Position numbers and translations under genes: made by a program
Notes under the pieces: model-generated
The model's database searches: none
The model's input: only the letters and a program-made list of their open reading frames with translations
What the model was told of the DNA's origin: nothing
Assembly: GCF_000280925.3 (NCBI RefSeq)
Contig: NZ_CP012109.1
Location: 1,178,001-1,242,000, forward strand
DNA: 64,000 nt
Source of the DNA: Myxococcus hansupus
Lineage (GTDB): Bacteria > Myxococcota > Myxococcia > Myxococcales > Myxococcaceae
Direction: 5' to 3'
In this document: positions 24,114 to 33,607 of the stretch, in pieces
Layout: each line of letters opens with the position of its first letter
Position numbering within the stretch: the first letter of the stretch is position 1

Positions 24114-24872
24114 ATGTCCGCGCGGCGTCTGACCCGTCGAAATCTCCTGCTCGGCACCGCCGCGCTCGCCCCGTTGCTGGCAGGGCGGGCGCACGCCTTC
24201 GGTGAGAAGAACCGTTTCATCCCCGCCGTGGCCCGGCACAAGGGCCGCTGGGACACGCGGCTGTCCGGTCTGCGCCGCATCGCCTGGGAGCTGCAGCGCC
24301 GCACCTCCGTGGAGGTGGTGCCGGACGCGCGCCCCTTCGCGCTCAGCTCGCCGGACCTCTTCGAGTACCCCTTCCTCTACTTCGGCGGCGAGGGCGAGTT
24401 CCCCCCGCTGGAGGAGGCGGAGGTGGCCAACCTGCGGCGCTATTTGACGTACGGCGGCTTCATGCTGGCGGACGCCAACGACGCCAGCGACGGGGCCGGC
24501 TTCGACGCGTCCTTCCGCCGGGAGATGGCGCGGGTGCTGCCGCAGAGTCCGCTGGCGGAGGTGCCCGCCAAGCACGTGGTGTTCAAGTCCTTCTTCCTGC
24601 TGGACGCGGCGCCCGGGCGGCTGCTCAACAAGCCCCAGTTGATGGGGTGCAACCTGGGCAAGCGCGCCGCGGTGCTGTACTCGCAGAACGACCTGGCCGG
24701 GGCGTGGAGCCGCAACGAGTCAGGCGACTACGAGTTCGATGTCTCACCGGGGGGCGAGCCCCAGCGGGAGCTGGCGGTGCGCCTGGGCGTCAACGTCTGC
24801 ATGTATGCCCTCTGCCTGGATTACAAGGACGACGCCGTCCACCTGCCGCTCATCCTCAACAAGCGGCGCTGA
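24114..24872 (+). CDS. DUF4159 protein with Tat signal
   Basis: This 252-residue exported protein has a clear Tat signal (RRLTRRNLLLGTAALAP, cleavage near AHA). The mature part matches DUF4159, a flavodoxin/amidotransferase-like fold. It includes the segments YPFLYFGGEGEF, a GGFMLADAND turn and a C-terminal CMYALCLDYKDD stretch. DUF4159 genes usually sit in MoxR/DUF58/vWA clusters. Here only the vWA partner follows, 27 bp downstream, with no MoxR ATPase in the window. The function is unknown. Periplasmic location is inferred from the signal. Confidence 0.8.
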   Translation: MSARRLTRRNLLLGTAALAPLLAGRAHAFGEKNRFIPAVARHKGRWDTRLSGLRRIAWELQRRTSVEVVPDARPFALSSPDLFEYPFLYFGGEGEFPPLEEAEVANLRRYLTYGGFMLADANDASDGAGFDASFRREMARVLPQSPLAEVPAKHVVFKSFFLLDAAPGRLLNKPQLMGCNLGKRAAVLYSQNDLAGAWSRNESGDYEFDVSPGGEPQRELAVRLGVNVCMYALCLDYKDDAVHLPLILNKRR

Positions 24873-24899
24873 AGCACCGGCCCCACGCCGAAAGCCTGG

Positions 24900-27179
24900 A
24901 TGAATTCCCCCACGTTCAACGCCTGGAAGCTCGTCACCCTCTCGCCATTGCCACTGTGGGCGCTGGTTCTGCTCGCCCTGGGCCTGGTGCTGGGGGTGGC
25001 GCTGGCCGCCTGGGGCGTGCGCCGCGAGCCCTCGCGCGGGCGCCGTGTCCTCCTCTGGGCCCTGCGGGCCGGGGCGGGCGTGGCCGCGCTCTTCTTCCTG
25101 CTGGAGCCCGGCATCCGTCACCTGCAGGTGGCGCGGATGAAGAACCGCGTGGCGGTGCTGGTGGACCGCTCCGCCTCCATGAGCTTCCCCGCCGAGGTGG
25201 GCGGGCGCTCGCGCTCCGAGGAGGTCGCGGCCTTCCTGGAGCGCGCCTCGCCGCGACTGGCGGAGCTGCAGGACCGCTTCACGGTGGAGGTGTACGGCTT
25301 CGACCCGGAGCTGGCGCCCGCGACGGCGGACTCGCTGAAGACGCCTGCGCGCGCGGGCACCACGGACCTGCTCTCCGCGGTGCGCTCGGCCGCGGGCGCG
25401 GGCCAGGGCTCGCGCAAGCTGTCCGGCGTGCTGCTGTTCAGCGATGGCGCGGACAACACGGAGCTGAAGGCCGGCGTGGTGGGCCGGGCGCGCGCGGCGC
25501 TGGCGGACCTCAACGTCCCCGTCTCCACCTTCACCGTGGGGCAGGAGACGCTGAAGGACGTCGCGGTGGAGGGGCTGAAGGTGGATGACTTCGCCTTCGT
25601 CCGCAACTCGCTCACCGTGGAGGTGGAGATTCACGGCCGCGGCTTCGCGGGGCAGGACATCCCGGTGGTGCTGAGCCAGGAGGGCAAGACGGTCGCCAGC
25701 AAGGTGGTGCGGATGGCGTCCGCGGACGACGTCAAGCCCGTGTCCTTCACCTTCACGCCGGACCAGACGGGGCGCTTCGTCTACACGGTGACGGTGCCCA
25801 CCTTCCCGGGCGAGGCGGTGGCGGACAACAACACCCGCTCCTTCACGCTCAAGGTGATTCGGGACCGCGTGCGGGTGCTGCTGGTGGTGGGCCGGCCCTC
25901 GTGGGACGAGCGCTACCTGCGCGGCCTGCTGCGCCAGGACGCCAACGTGGACCTGGTGTCCTTCTACATCCTGCGCACGCACGCGGATGACCCGGGCGTG
26001 GTGAACGAGCAGCGCGAGCTGTCCCTCATCCCGTTCCCCATGGACGAGATTTTCGACACGAAGCTGGACACCTTCGACGTCGTCATCTTCCAGAACTTTG
26101 GCCACGCGGACCCGCAGCTCTCCATCGCCGAGTACGAGCGCAACCTGGAGCGCTACATCCACAATGGCGGCGCCTTCGTGATGATTGGCGGGGACAGCGT
26201 GCTCGGTGAAGGCCGCGCCACCATGCCCACGCTGATGGACGCGCTGCCCGTGGCCGCCGCGGGCCCGGCCAACCTGGACGCCTTCAAGGCGCGGCTCACC
26301 CCCGAGGGCCTGCGTCACCCGGTGACGGGCATCGGCATGGGCGCCGCCAGCACGGAGGCCGCGTGGGCGGAGCTGCCGGCCATCCCCGGCGCCAACCTGA
26401 CGCAGGCGCGCCCGGGCGCCACGGTGCTGCTGGACCATCCGCACCTGACGTCCGGTGGGAAGAACGCGCCGCTGGTGGCGGTGTGGGACTACGGCCGGGG
26501 CCGCTCGCTGGTGATGGCCACGGACGCGTCCTGGTACTGGGCCTTCGCGGCGCACAAGGACGGCTCGCCCAGCCGCGCGTATGACCGCTTCTGGGGCAAT
26601 GCGCTGCGGTGGCTGGTGAGGGACCCGGACCTGACGACGCTGAAGGTGACGGCGGACCCGCCGTCCGTGGAGCCGGGCCGGCCCGTGGGCGTCGTCGTCC
26701 AGGCGCGGATGGCGGACTACCAGCCCGCGCAGGACGCGCAGGTGCGCGTGGAGCTGTTCTCCGTCGCCACGCAGCGGCCGGTGGCGGTGCAGACGGGCAC
26801 CACCGGGACGGACGGCGTGGTGCGGTTGGAGTTCGAACCCCCCGAGCCGGGGCCGTACAAGCTGCTGGCCACCGCGAAGAAGGGTGAGACGGAGCTGGGC
26901 AAGGGCGAGGACGCGGTGGCCGTGCGCGCCGTGGGGCCGGAGCTGTCGGACGCCTCGGTGCGCTCGGAGCTGATGGCGCAAATCGCGAAGGTGACGGGCG
27001 GCAAGTCGTACACACTGCCGCAGGACGGCCTGCCGGATGTGCCGCTGTTGGACCCGCCGGTGGTGGAGGTGGGGCGCGCCAAGGACCAGCCGCTGTGGGA
27101 CCGCTGGTACTACCTGGTGGCGCTCATCGCGCTGCTGGGCGCGGAGTGGTTCGCGCGGCGGCGCTTCGGTTACGTGTGA
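24900..27179 (+). CDS. Membrane protein with vWA and amidotransferase-like domains
   Basis: This 759-residue protein has two N-terminal transmembrane helices (about 18-40 and 50-70) and a vWA domain with MIDAS motif DRSASMS (from Asp89) and FSDGADN. A beta-sandwich region and a class-I amidotransferase-like domain (about 325-560, NGGAFVMIGGDS) follow. Then come an Ig-like segment and a final transmembrane helix (about 735-755). This is the BatA/DUF4159-partner architecture: a large periplasmic protein held at both ends in the inner membrane. ATG 24900 follows the DUF4159 stop by 27 bp, so the pair is an operon. The biological role of this family is not settled. Confidence 0.8.
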   Translation: MNSPTFNAWKLVTLSPLPLWALVLLALGLVLGVALAAWGVRREPSRGRRVLLWALRAGAGVAALFFLLEPGIRHLQVARMKNRVAVLVDRSASMSFPAEVGGRSRSEEVAAFLERASPRLAELQDRFTVEVYGFDPELAPATADSLKTPARAGTTDLLSAVRSAAGAGQGSRKLSGVLLFSDGADNTELKAGVVGRARAALADLNVPVSTFTVGQETLKDVAVEGLKVDDFAFVRNSLTVEVEIHGRGFAGQDIPVVLSQEGKTVASKVVRMASADDVKPVSFTFTPDQTGRFVYTVTVPTFPGEAVADNNTRSFTLKVIRDRVRVLLVVGRPSWDERYLRGLLRQDANVDLVSFYILRTHADDPGVVNEQRELSLIPFPMDEIFDTKLDTFDVVIFQNFGHADPQLSIAEYERNLERYIHNGGAFVMIGGDSVLGEGRATMPTLMDALPVAAAGPANLDAFKARLTPEGLRHPVTGIGMGAASTEAAWAELPAIPGANLTQARPGATVLLDHPHLTSGGKNAPLVAVWDYGRGRSLVMATDASWYWAFAAHKDGSPSRAYDRFWGNALRWLVRDPDLTTLKVTADPPSVEPGRPVGVVVQARMADYQPAQDAQVRVELFSVATQRPVAVQTGTTGTDGVVRLEFEPPEPGPYKLLATAKKGETELGKGEDAVAVRAVGPELSDASVRSELMAQIAKVTGGKSYTLPQDGLPDVPLLDPPVVEVGRAKDQPLWDRWYYLVALIALLGAEWFARRRFGYV

Positions 27180-27185
27180 GTCACG

Positions 27186-27214
27186 GCGCCTCTCCGGATG
27201 ACCGGGAGAGGCGC
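27186..27214. terminator. Convergent hairpin between the vWA gene and sodC
   Basis: GCGCCTCTCC (27186-27195) pairs perfectly with GGAGAGGCGC (27205-27214) around a nine-base loop, followed by GTGGGTTT. It serves the rightward vWA operon and possibly the leftward sodC. Confidence 0.65.
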
Positions 27215-27240
27215 GTGGGTTTCAGCGGCGTGCCGAGCGA

Positions 27241-27798
27241 CTACGACTTCTCCACCACGCCGCAGGCGATGCGGCCACCGGCGTCGCCGGTCGGGTCGGT
27301 GTGGTAGTCGTCCTCCTTGGCGTGGATGACCACCGCGGAGCCGTCCTTGTCGAACATGGACTTCACGGTGAGGCCGTTCTGGGAGAACGTGTCGAACTGC
27401 ACCTTGCCGTCCTGGCCCACGTAGAGGTTGGGCAGGTCGCCGTGGTGCTTGCCCTTGGGCGCCAGCAGGCCGTGGGCCTTCTTCGTCGGGTTGAAGTGAC
27501 CGCCGGCCGTGGTGAAGGCGGGCGCCTCGCACTTGCCCACCTCGTGCACGTGGAAGGCATGCTCGCCCGGAGGCAGGTTGCTCAGCGTGCCCTTGATGAG
27601 CACGCCGTGCTTGGTCTGCTCGAAGGTGATTTCGCCCACGTCCTTGCCCTGGGAGTCCTTCACCAGTGCCTTTGCCGTCTGACCCTTGGGCGGCGTCTTC
27701 TTCTCCGCCGGCGGAGGGGTGGCGGCCGCGCCTTCCTGGGCGACGGCGGGCACGGCGGCGGTCAGCGCGACGGCGGTGAGCAGGGCTCGAATCTTCAT
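27241..27798 (-). CDS. sodC: Periplasmic Cu/Zn superoxide dismutase
   Basis: This 185-residue protein has a signal peptide (about 1-20) and a Pro/Lys-rich linker before the SOD fold. The copper ligands HVHE and the later IHAK, the bridging and zinc histidines in GGHFNPTKKAHG and the zinc Asp in GDLPN are all present. So are the disulfide cysteines (EVGKCEAP and GRIACGV) and the active-site Arg before the second Cys. It converts superoxide to peroxide and oxygen in the periplasm. ATG 27798 has AGGAGGAAG eight bases upstream. It is monocistronic between convergent and tandem neighbours. Confidence 0.95.
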   Translation of the reverse strand: MKIRALLTAVALTAAVPAVAQEGAAATPPPAEKKTPPKGQTAKALVKDSQGKDVGEITFEQTKHGVLIKGTLSNLPPGEHAFHVHEVGKCEAPAFTTAGGHFNPTKKAHGLLAPKGKHHGDLPNLYVGQDGKVQFDTFSQNGLTVKSMFDKDGSAVVIHAKEDDYHTDPTGDAGGRIACGVVEKS

Positions 27799-27859
27799 GA
27801 GTGTGTCTTCCTCCTGAGTAGGACGCTACGGAGCGAAGGTGGACACTAGCGGTTGCTCG

Positions 27860-27888
27860 TGCCCGCCGCTGCGGAAAGCAAGCGGGCA
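27860..27888 (-). terminator. Possible terminator downstream of the methylase
   Basis: TGCCCGC (27860-27866) and GCGGGCA (27882-27888) form a 7-bp stem with a 15-base loop, about 25 bp past the methylase stop in the leftward direction. It has no U-tract. Confidence 0.35.
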
Positions 27889-27912
27889 TCCGAGCCAACT
27901 GCCTTGCAGTCT

Positions 27913-29481
27913 TCACTCGTCCGCGAGGGGCACGGGCACCACGCGGGAAGCGCCGAACGCGGGCGCCCAGACACCCTGGACCTCGGGGCTGTTGAGGAAG
28001 CGCACCAGGGCTCGGAAGGCGGGCAGGGGACCTCCCAGGCTTTCAGCCCAGGCGAGTCCCCGGGGCGAGAGATTGGGCACCAGCGGGCCCAACTCGTCCA
28101 GTGACTTCACGGAGCGGGTGAGGCCCAGGCCCTCGTCACGCAGACGCTGCGGGACGTAGAGCGGGGCGAAGCGCGCGTGGCGGTGGTCGTGGACGCAGCC
28201 CTCGTCTTCCAACAGCGCGGCGGACAAGGGGAGCTCGCGCACGTTGAAGAGCAGCTTCACCGCGCCCAGGTGCGGGTCGTAGGCACCGCGCAGCCGGTGG
28301 TCTCCACGCGGGACGAGCCTGCGGTCCAGGTAGCAGTACGCACGGGCCTCCGGGGGCACGGCGCCGCGGTGTCTCGCGCCGCCGTAGCGGTAGAAGGGCC
28401 GCACGTTCTTCGGGTCGACCTCCCATGGCGGCCCGGCCTTCAGGGCGCGCAGCTTGGGCATCAGGGCGTCGGGGAGATTGTGCGTCTTGGCGAACTCGGT
28501 GAGGGCTTCCTCGGACGTGGCCGCGAAGTCCTTCACGCGGGTGAGCAGCCGCTCCGGGTCCGCGTCCACGAGCAGCTCGTCGAAGCGCGTCTTCACGCCG
28601 GGCAGGCTCACCGGGACGAGGCGCGTCAGCGGTTCGCCGCTCTGCCTCCAGCGCGCATCCAGGGCGGAGGCCTCGGGGGCGGTGGGGGCGAGCCGCCACT
28701 CGGGGGCCTCGGGGACGAAGAACTGTCCGTTGCCGCGCCGCTCGAAGCGCGGCGGCGTGTGGGGACCCGGCAGCGAGCTCCACACGGTGATGCAGGTTCG
28801 CACCTGCGTGCCCGCGAAGGCGCCGGGGCCCAGGTCCACGACCTCGCGCAGGGACAGCGTCTCCAGCAGGGATTGCCGGAGCGGCGCGTACATGAACGCG
28901 TCGAGGAAGCTCGCGGGGGTGATGAACGCGAGCGCGCCTGGACGCGTGGCCAGCCGGTGCGCGGCGACGAGGAGGAAGAAGGCGAAGTCGTCGCGGAGGC
29001 TGGTGCCGGGCATCAACGCCAGCGGGAGCAGGGCGCGCAGCCGGGCGTAGGTGGCCGGGTCCTTCAACACGGACGAGGTGCCGTTGTAGGGCGGGTTGCC
29101 GACCCACAGCTCCTTGTGGTCCGGCGGCGTGGTGGCGAGGAGCGGCTCCAGGCCATCGCGGAGTGCGTCTCCCGCGTGCACCTTGGCCTCGGGAACGCGG
29201 GCCTGGCACAAGCGGGAGACCTCGGGGTCCAGCTCCAAACCGCAGAGCCGGACGCCGGGCCGGAGTCGCGCGGCGGCGGTGAGGAATGCCCCCGCGCCAC
29301 ACGACGGGTCCACGACCGTGAGCGGCCCTTCTCCCACGTGCTGGAGTGCGAGGGCGAGTGTGCGTTCCGCCAATGGTGCCGGCGTGAAGAACGCACCCAC
29401 TGCCTTGCGATCCAGGCTGGGGAACTGAAGGACGAGCTTCTCCTCATCCACTTCCAGCGGCCTATGCGCAGTGCGAGGCAT
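27913..29481 (-). CDS. Solitary N6-adenine DNA methyltransferase (Eco57I/TaqI-like)
   Basis: This 522-residue class I methyltransferase has motif I DPSCGAGAFL, a following acidic strand GLELDPE and catalytic motif IV NPPYNG. These are the pattern of gamma-class adenine-N6 enzymes, as in TaqI and the methylase half of type IIG enzymes. The C-terminal half (about 250-522) is a target-recognition-type region including CYLDRRLVPRGDHR. No endonuclease motif (PD-ExK) or separate restriction gene is visible nearby. It is therefore an orphan methylase or a restriction-dead type IIG remnant. ATG 29481 (MPRTAHRP) has AGGA upstream; a longer frame to 29532 has less support. Confidence 0.82.
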   Translation of the reverse strand: MPRTAHRPLEVDEEKLVLQFPSLDRKAVGAFFTPAPLAERTLALALQHVGEGPLTVVDPSCGAGAFLTAAARLRPGVRLCGLELDPEVSRLCQARVPEAKVHAGDALRDGLEPLLATTPPDHKELWVGNPPYNGTSSVLKDPATYARLRALLPLALMPGTSLRDDFAFFLLVAAHRLATRPGALAFITPASFLDAFMYAPLRQSLLETLSLREVVDLGPGAFAGTQVRTCITVWSSLPGPHTPPRFERRGNGQFFVPEAPEWRLAPTAPEASALDARWRQSGEPLTRLVPVSLPGVKTRFDELLVDADPERLLTRVKDFAATSEEALTEFAKTHNLPDALMPKLRALKAGPPWEVDPKNVRPFYRYGGARHRGAVPPEARAYCYLDRRLVPRGDHRLRGAYDPHLGAVKLLFNVRELPLSAALLEDEGCVHDHRHARFAPLYVPQRLRDEGLGLTRSVKSLDELGPLVPNLSPRGLAWAESLGGPLPAFRALVRFLNSPEVQGVWAPAFGASRVVPVPLADE

Positions 29482-29902
29482 GGACCCGCATCCTACCCAG
29501 GGTGGTGCGGAGTGAACGTCCTGGGCCCGCATTCAGGCTCGATGTTTCGACGAGTTGTGTGCTTGGCATCAACAGACCTGCCCTGCGGTCGCAGATGCGG
29601 GGCCGTGCGGCGTGACGTTCGGGCTGCGCGCGCCGTGTTGCTACAGGTTGGCTCAGGAACGCCACCTGTTGGAAGGGGATTCCCGAAGTTCTGACAGCGC
29701 CTCATTCCCAACCGCGCTCTTCGATGACAGATGGCTGCTTGTCCTTGGCGCCTGGGCGAGGGGCGGTGACAGGCTTCGCCCCGAGCTGTTCGGAAATGTC
29801 GGGGGTTTTGAGCGCCAAAACCCCCGACATTTCCGAACAGGTAGCCACGAGGATGGGCTCGGGGGCCTCTGGCACCGGGGTGGTCTCCGGCCCTCGTCGA
29901 GT
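29482..29902. other. 421-bp intergenic region with no convincing gene
   Basis: Open frames here are shadows or short and lack start signals. The region holds the upstream part of the methylase promoter (unassigned), a 6-bp hairpin (GGGGCG 29760-29765 with CGCCCC 29777-29782) and the 25-bp perfect hairpin listed separately. A 29653-29922 leftward frame of 89 codons crosses the hairpin and has no homology I recognise. Confidence 0.6.
29786..29840. repeat. Perfect 25-bp inverted repeat with 5-base loop
   Basis: The left arm (29786-29810) and right arm (29816-29840) are exact reverse complements. The arms begin CTGTTCGGAAATGTCGGGGG and close on TTTTG/CAAAA around AGCGC. It lies 63 bp past the stop of the leftward ETHE1-like gene. 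There is no U-tract on either side and no second copy in the window. Possibilities include a strong bidirectional 3'-end element or a dispersed palindromic element of the MITE/REP kind. Confidence 0.95.
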
Positions 29903-30616
29903 TCAGTGCGTGAGGCTTTCATGAGCGCCGTCCGGCCTCACGAGGCCACAGGCGCGGTTGGCGGGAACGGCGACGTCGATGAGTTTGGGTTTGGGCAATC
30001 CCAGGCTGTTCATGAGCTGGATGAAGCCTTCCCTGCTCCGGCCCGCGACGCGTGGATTGTGCCGCTTCTCCTCGCCGATGGTCGTCACCGTCATGCCCTT
30101 GTAGTCATGCGCGGGGTACACGAGGGTTTCGTCCGGCAGGGAGAACAGCACCCGGGTGATGGAGTCGTACAGGGTGCCGGCATTGCCATTCTGGAAGTCT
30201 GTTCTGCCATTGCCCCGGATGAGCAGGGCATCCCCGGTGAAGACGCGGTCTCCCAGCAGGTAGCTCACGCTGTCATCGGTGTGTCCTGGCGTCCCCAGCA
30301 CCTGGAAGTTGAAGGCCCCCACCCGCAGCGTGTCGCCGTGCTGGACATGGAGGTCGGCGCAGGGAGCCCCGGCCGCGCCGCCGACCACCTTGGCGCCCGT
30401 GCGAGCCCGAAGCAGCCCGGACGCGGTGACGTGGTCCGCGTGGACGTGTGTGTCGAGCACATGCGTGAGGGACAGCCCCAGCTCCCGCAGCAGCGAGAGG
30501 TCCCGTTCAACCTTCTCCGCGACAGGGTCAATCAGGAGCGCCATTCCCTGCTCCTCATCTCCAATCAGATAGGTGTACGTCGACGACGTCGTATCGAAGA
30601 GCTGGCGGAAGAGCAT
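29903..30616 (-). CDS. ETHE1-like metallo-beta-lactamase-fold hydrolase (persulfide dioxygenase type)
   Basis: This 237-residue protein has the MBL fold with metal motif THVHADH, a later TPGHTDDS histidine and PAHDYKG near the end. This arrangement is the ETHE1/persulfide dioxygenase family, which uses a single iron to oxidise glutathione persulfide to sulfite; glyoxalase II is a related alternative. The length equals bacterial ETHE1-like enzymes. ATG 30616 (MLFRQLFD) has GGAGG five bases upstream; the open frame to 30877 has no homology in its extra part. It is probably monocistronic and ends upstream of the 25-bp hairpin. No rhodanese gene is adjacent. Confidence 0.85.
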   Translation of the reverse strand: MLFRQLFDTTSSTYTYLIGDEEQGMALLIDPVAEKVERDLSLLRELGLSLTHVLDTHVHADHVTASGLLRARTGAKVVGGAAGAPCADLHVQHGDTLRVGAFNFQVLGTPGHTDDSVSYLLGDRVFTGDALLIRGNGRTDFQNGNAGTLYDSITRVLFSLPDETLVYPAHDYKGMTVTTIGEEKRHNPRVAGRSREGFIQLMNSLGLPKPKLIDVAVPANRACGLVRPDGAHESLTH

Positions 30617-30785
30617 GGTGACCTCCAGGGCGTCATGGCCAAGGGCGCGACCCTGGAAGATGGACCCTTCCAGAGGGAACGACCGGCCAGGGCCGCTGGG
30701 TCCAGCTCCCCTCCGCCAGGGATGCGTCAGGCCGCCTTTCTGGTGCGCGGCCAAACGAGCATGGTCCTCTTGGCGAGACGCGCGC

Positions 30786-31613
<828 letters not shown>

Positions 31614-31661
31614 GGGTCCAGTGTAGGCGACCCGTGTCCCTTGGGAACGAAACGCCTTCCG

Positions 31662-33299
31662 TCAGGCCTTCGCCTCGCTGCCGGTGGCGGCGGGGTGGGG
31701 CAGGCCGGAGCCCGGCGTCGAGGCCACCGGCGCCGCCGCGGGGGCCGGCTTGGGGGCACCCACGTGCATCCGGTGCTTCACCTCGGCGAAGCGGGCGGCG
31801 GACTCGTGCTCGGGGAAGAGCAGCGACACCACCGCGCCCACGATGAAGGCCAGGGGAATGGTGATGACGCCCGGGTTGCGCAGCGGGAACAGCGCTTCCG
31901 GGTTGCCCAGCAAGTCCACCTGCACCGTGGGCGACAGGAAGATGAAGAGCACCGAGCTGAACGCGCCCGTCAGCATGCTGGCCACCGCGCCATAGGTGGT
32001 GAACTTCTTCCAGGCCATGGACAGGAGCAGCGCCGGGAAGTTGGCGCTCGCCGCGATGGCGAAGGCCAGCCCCACCATGAAGGCCACGTTCTGCCCCTTG
32101 AAGGCCACGCCCAGGATGATGGCGAGCACGCCCAGGAAGAGGCTGGCGAGCCGGGCCACCTTGAGCTGCTCCGCCTCCGGCGCCTGTCCCTTGCGCACCA
32201 CGCTGGACCACAAGTCATGGGACAGCGCCGCCGCGCCGGACAGCGTCAGGCCGGCCACCACCGCCAGAATCGTGGCGAAGGCCACGGCGGAGATGAAGCC
32301 CAGGAAGCCCGTGCCGCCCACGACTTCGGCCAGCATGGGCGCCGCCATGTTGCCGCCCTTGTCCACGCCGGTAATCGCCTGGCGGCCCACCAGCACGGAC
32401 GCGCCGAAGCCCAGGATGAACGTCACCAGGTAGAAGTAGCCGATGAGCCCCGTGGCGTAGAACACGCTGCTGCGCGCCGCCTTCGCGTCCGGCACCGTGT
32501 AGAAGCGCATCAGGATGTGGGGCAGGCCCGCGGTGCCGAACATCAGCGCCACGCCCAGGGAGATGGCCTCCAGCGGGTTGTTCACCAGCTTGCCGGGCGC
32601 GAGCACCTCCGCGCCGTACTGGGTGGCGGCCTCGTTGAAGAGCCGCAGCGGGCTGAAGCCGAACTTGGCCAGCACCATGCCCGCCAGGCCCGTGGCGCCC
32701 GCCAGCAGCAACACCGCCTTGACGATTTGCACCCACGTGGTGGCGATCATCCCGCCGAAGAGCACGTAGAGAATCATCACCGCGCCCACGATGATGACGG
32801 CCGTCTCGTAGGACAGGCCGAACAGCAGGTGGATGAGGTTGCCTGCGCCCACCATCTGGGCAATCAGATAGAAGCTGACCACCGTGAGCGTGCCCACCGC
32901 CGCGGACAGACGCACCGGCGTCTGCTTGAGCCGGTAGGCCACCACGTCCGCGAAGGTGTACTTGCCCAGGTTGCGCAGGGGCTCGGCGATGAGGAAGGTC
33001 ACCACCGGCCAGCCCACCAGCCAGCCCACGGAGTAGATGAGCCCGTCGAAGCCGGAGGTGGCCACCAGGCCGGCGATGCCCAGGAAGCTGGCGGCGCTCA
33101 TGTAGTCGCCCGCGAGCGCGAAGCCGTTCTGCGCCGCGCTCACGCCGCCGCCCGCGGCGAAGAACTCCGAGGTCGTCTTCGTCTTGCGCGCCGCCCAGTA
33201 CGTAATCGCCAGGGTGATGCCAACGAAGATGAGGAAGAAGAGGATGGCCGTCGCGTTGGGCTGTCCGAGCTGCGTCGTCGTCGTTTCTGCCGGGTTCAT
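31662..33299 (-). CDS. actP: Cation/acetate symporter
   Basis: This 545-residue sodium:solute symporter (SSS family) has about thirteen transmembrane helices. It ends in an Ala/Pro-rich cytoplasmic tail. The conserved SSS stretch [14 protein letters not shown] and the [15 protein letters not shown] region are typical of ActP. It imports acetate and other short monocarboxylates with a cation. ATG 33299 is used because GAGG precedes it and it follows the DUF485 stop by seven bases. ActP and its DUF485 partner are normally paired, as here, and the upstream genes are acs and a porin. Confidence 0.95.
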   Translation of the reverse strand: MNPAETTTTQLGQPNATAILFFLIFVGITLAITYWAARKTKTTSEFFAAGGGVSAAQNGFALAGDYMSAASFLGIAGLVATSGFDGLIYSVGWLVGWPVVTFLIAEPLRNLGKYTFADVVAYRLKQTPVRLSAAVGTLTVVSFYLIAQMVGAGNLIHLLFGLSYETAVIIVGAVMILYVLFGGMIATTWVQIVKAVLLLAGATGLAGMVLAKFGFSPLRLFNEAATQYGAEVLAPGKLVNNPLEAISLGVALMFGTAGLPHILMRFYTVPDAKAARSSVFYATGLIGYFYLVTFILGFGASVLVGRQAITGVDKGGNMAAPMLAEVVGGTGFLGFISAVAFATILAVVAGLTLSGAAALSHDLWSSVVRKGQAPEAEQLKVARLASLFLGVLAIILGVAFKGQNVAFMVGLAFAIAASANFPALLLSMAWKKFTTYGAVASMLTGAFSSVLFIFLSPTVQVDLLGNPEALFPLRNPGVITIPLAFIVGAVVSLLFPEHESAARFAEVKHRMHVGAPKPAPAAAPVASTPGSGLPHPAATGSEAKA

Positions 33300-33306
33300 G
33301 CCTGCC

Positions 33307-33591
33307 TCACTTCCCACCGCGGAGTTGGTGCAGGGCGCGGTCGTACTTGCCGTTCGCCCACAGCATGTAGATGCCCGTCAGCGCCCAGGCCGTGACGATG
33401 ACCAGCGCGCCCAGCAGGATGCCAACGGACAGGCCCGGGGTGATTTGCTGCCCCATGAGCGGCTTGTTGAAGGCCACCAGGAGGATGAAGCCCAGGTAGG
33501 CCACCAGCGTCGACACCGTGAGCACGCCGGCCACGCGCCAGCGCGCCGCCGCGAGTGCTTCCAGCGCTTCCTCGTTTGGATTCGTGGACAT
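33307..33591 (-). CDS. DUF485 membrane protein (YjcH-like), ActP partner
   Basis: This 94-residue protein has two transmembrane helices (about 20-42 and 55-80) and a C-terminal basic tail [12 protein letters not shown]. This is the DUF485/YjcH layout always found before ActP-type symporters. It may assist the assembly or activity of the symporter. ATG 33591 has GGAGGAG eight bases upstream; the longer open frame overlaps acs and is rejected. It starts 16 bp after acs and ends seven bases before actP. Confidence 0.92.
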   Translation of the reverse strand: MSTNPNEEALEALAAARWRVAGVLTVSTLVAYLGFILLVAFNKPLMGQQITPGLSVGILLGALVIVTAWALTGIYMLWANGKYDRALHQLRGGK

Positions 33592-33607
33592 GTGGAATCT
33601 CCTCCGT

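Noticed and set aside
29653-29922. 89-codon leftward frame across the 25-bp hairpin.
   Set aside because: No ribosome-binding site or recognised domain. It would have to be translated through the hairpin and overlaps the ETHE1-like gene's 3' end.
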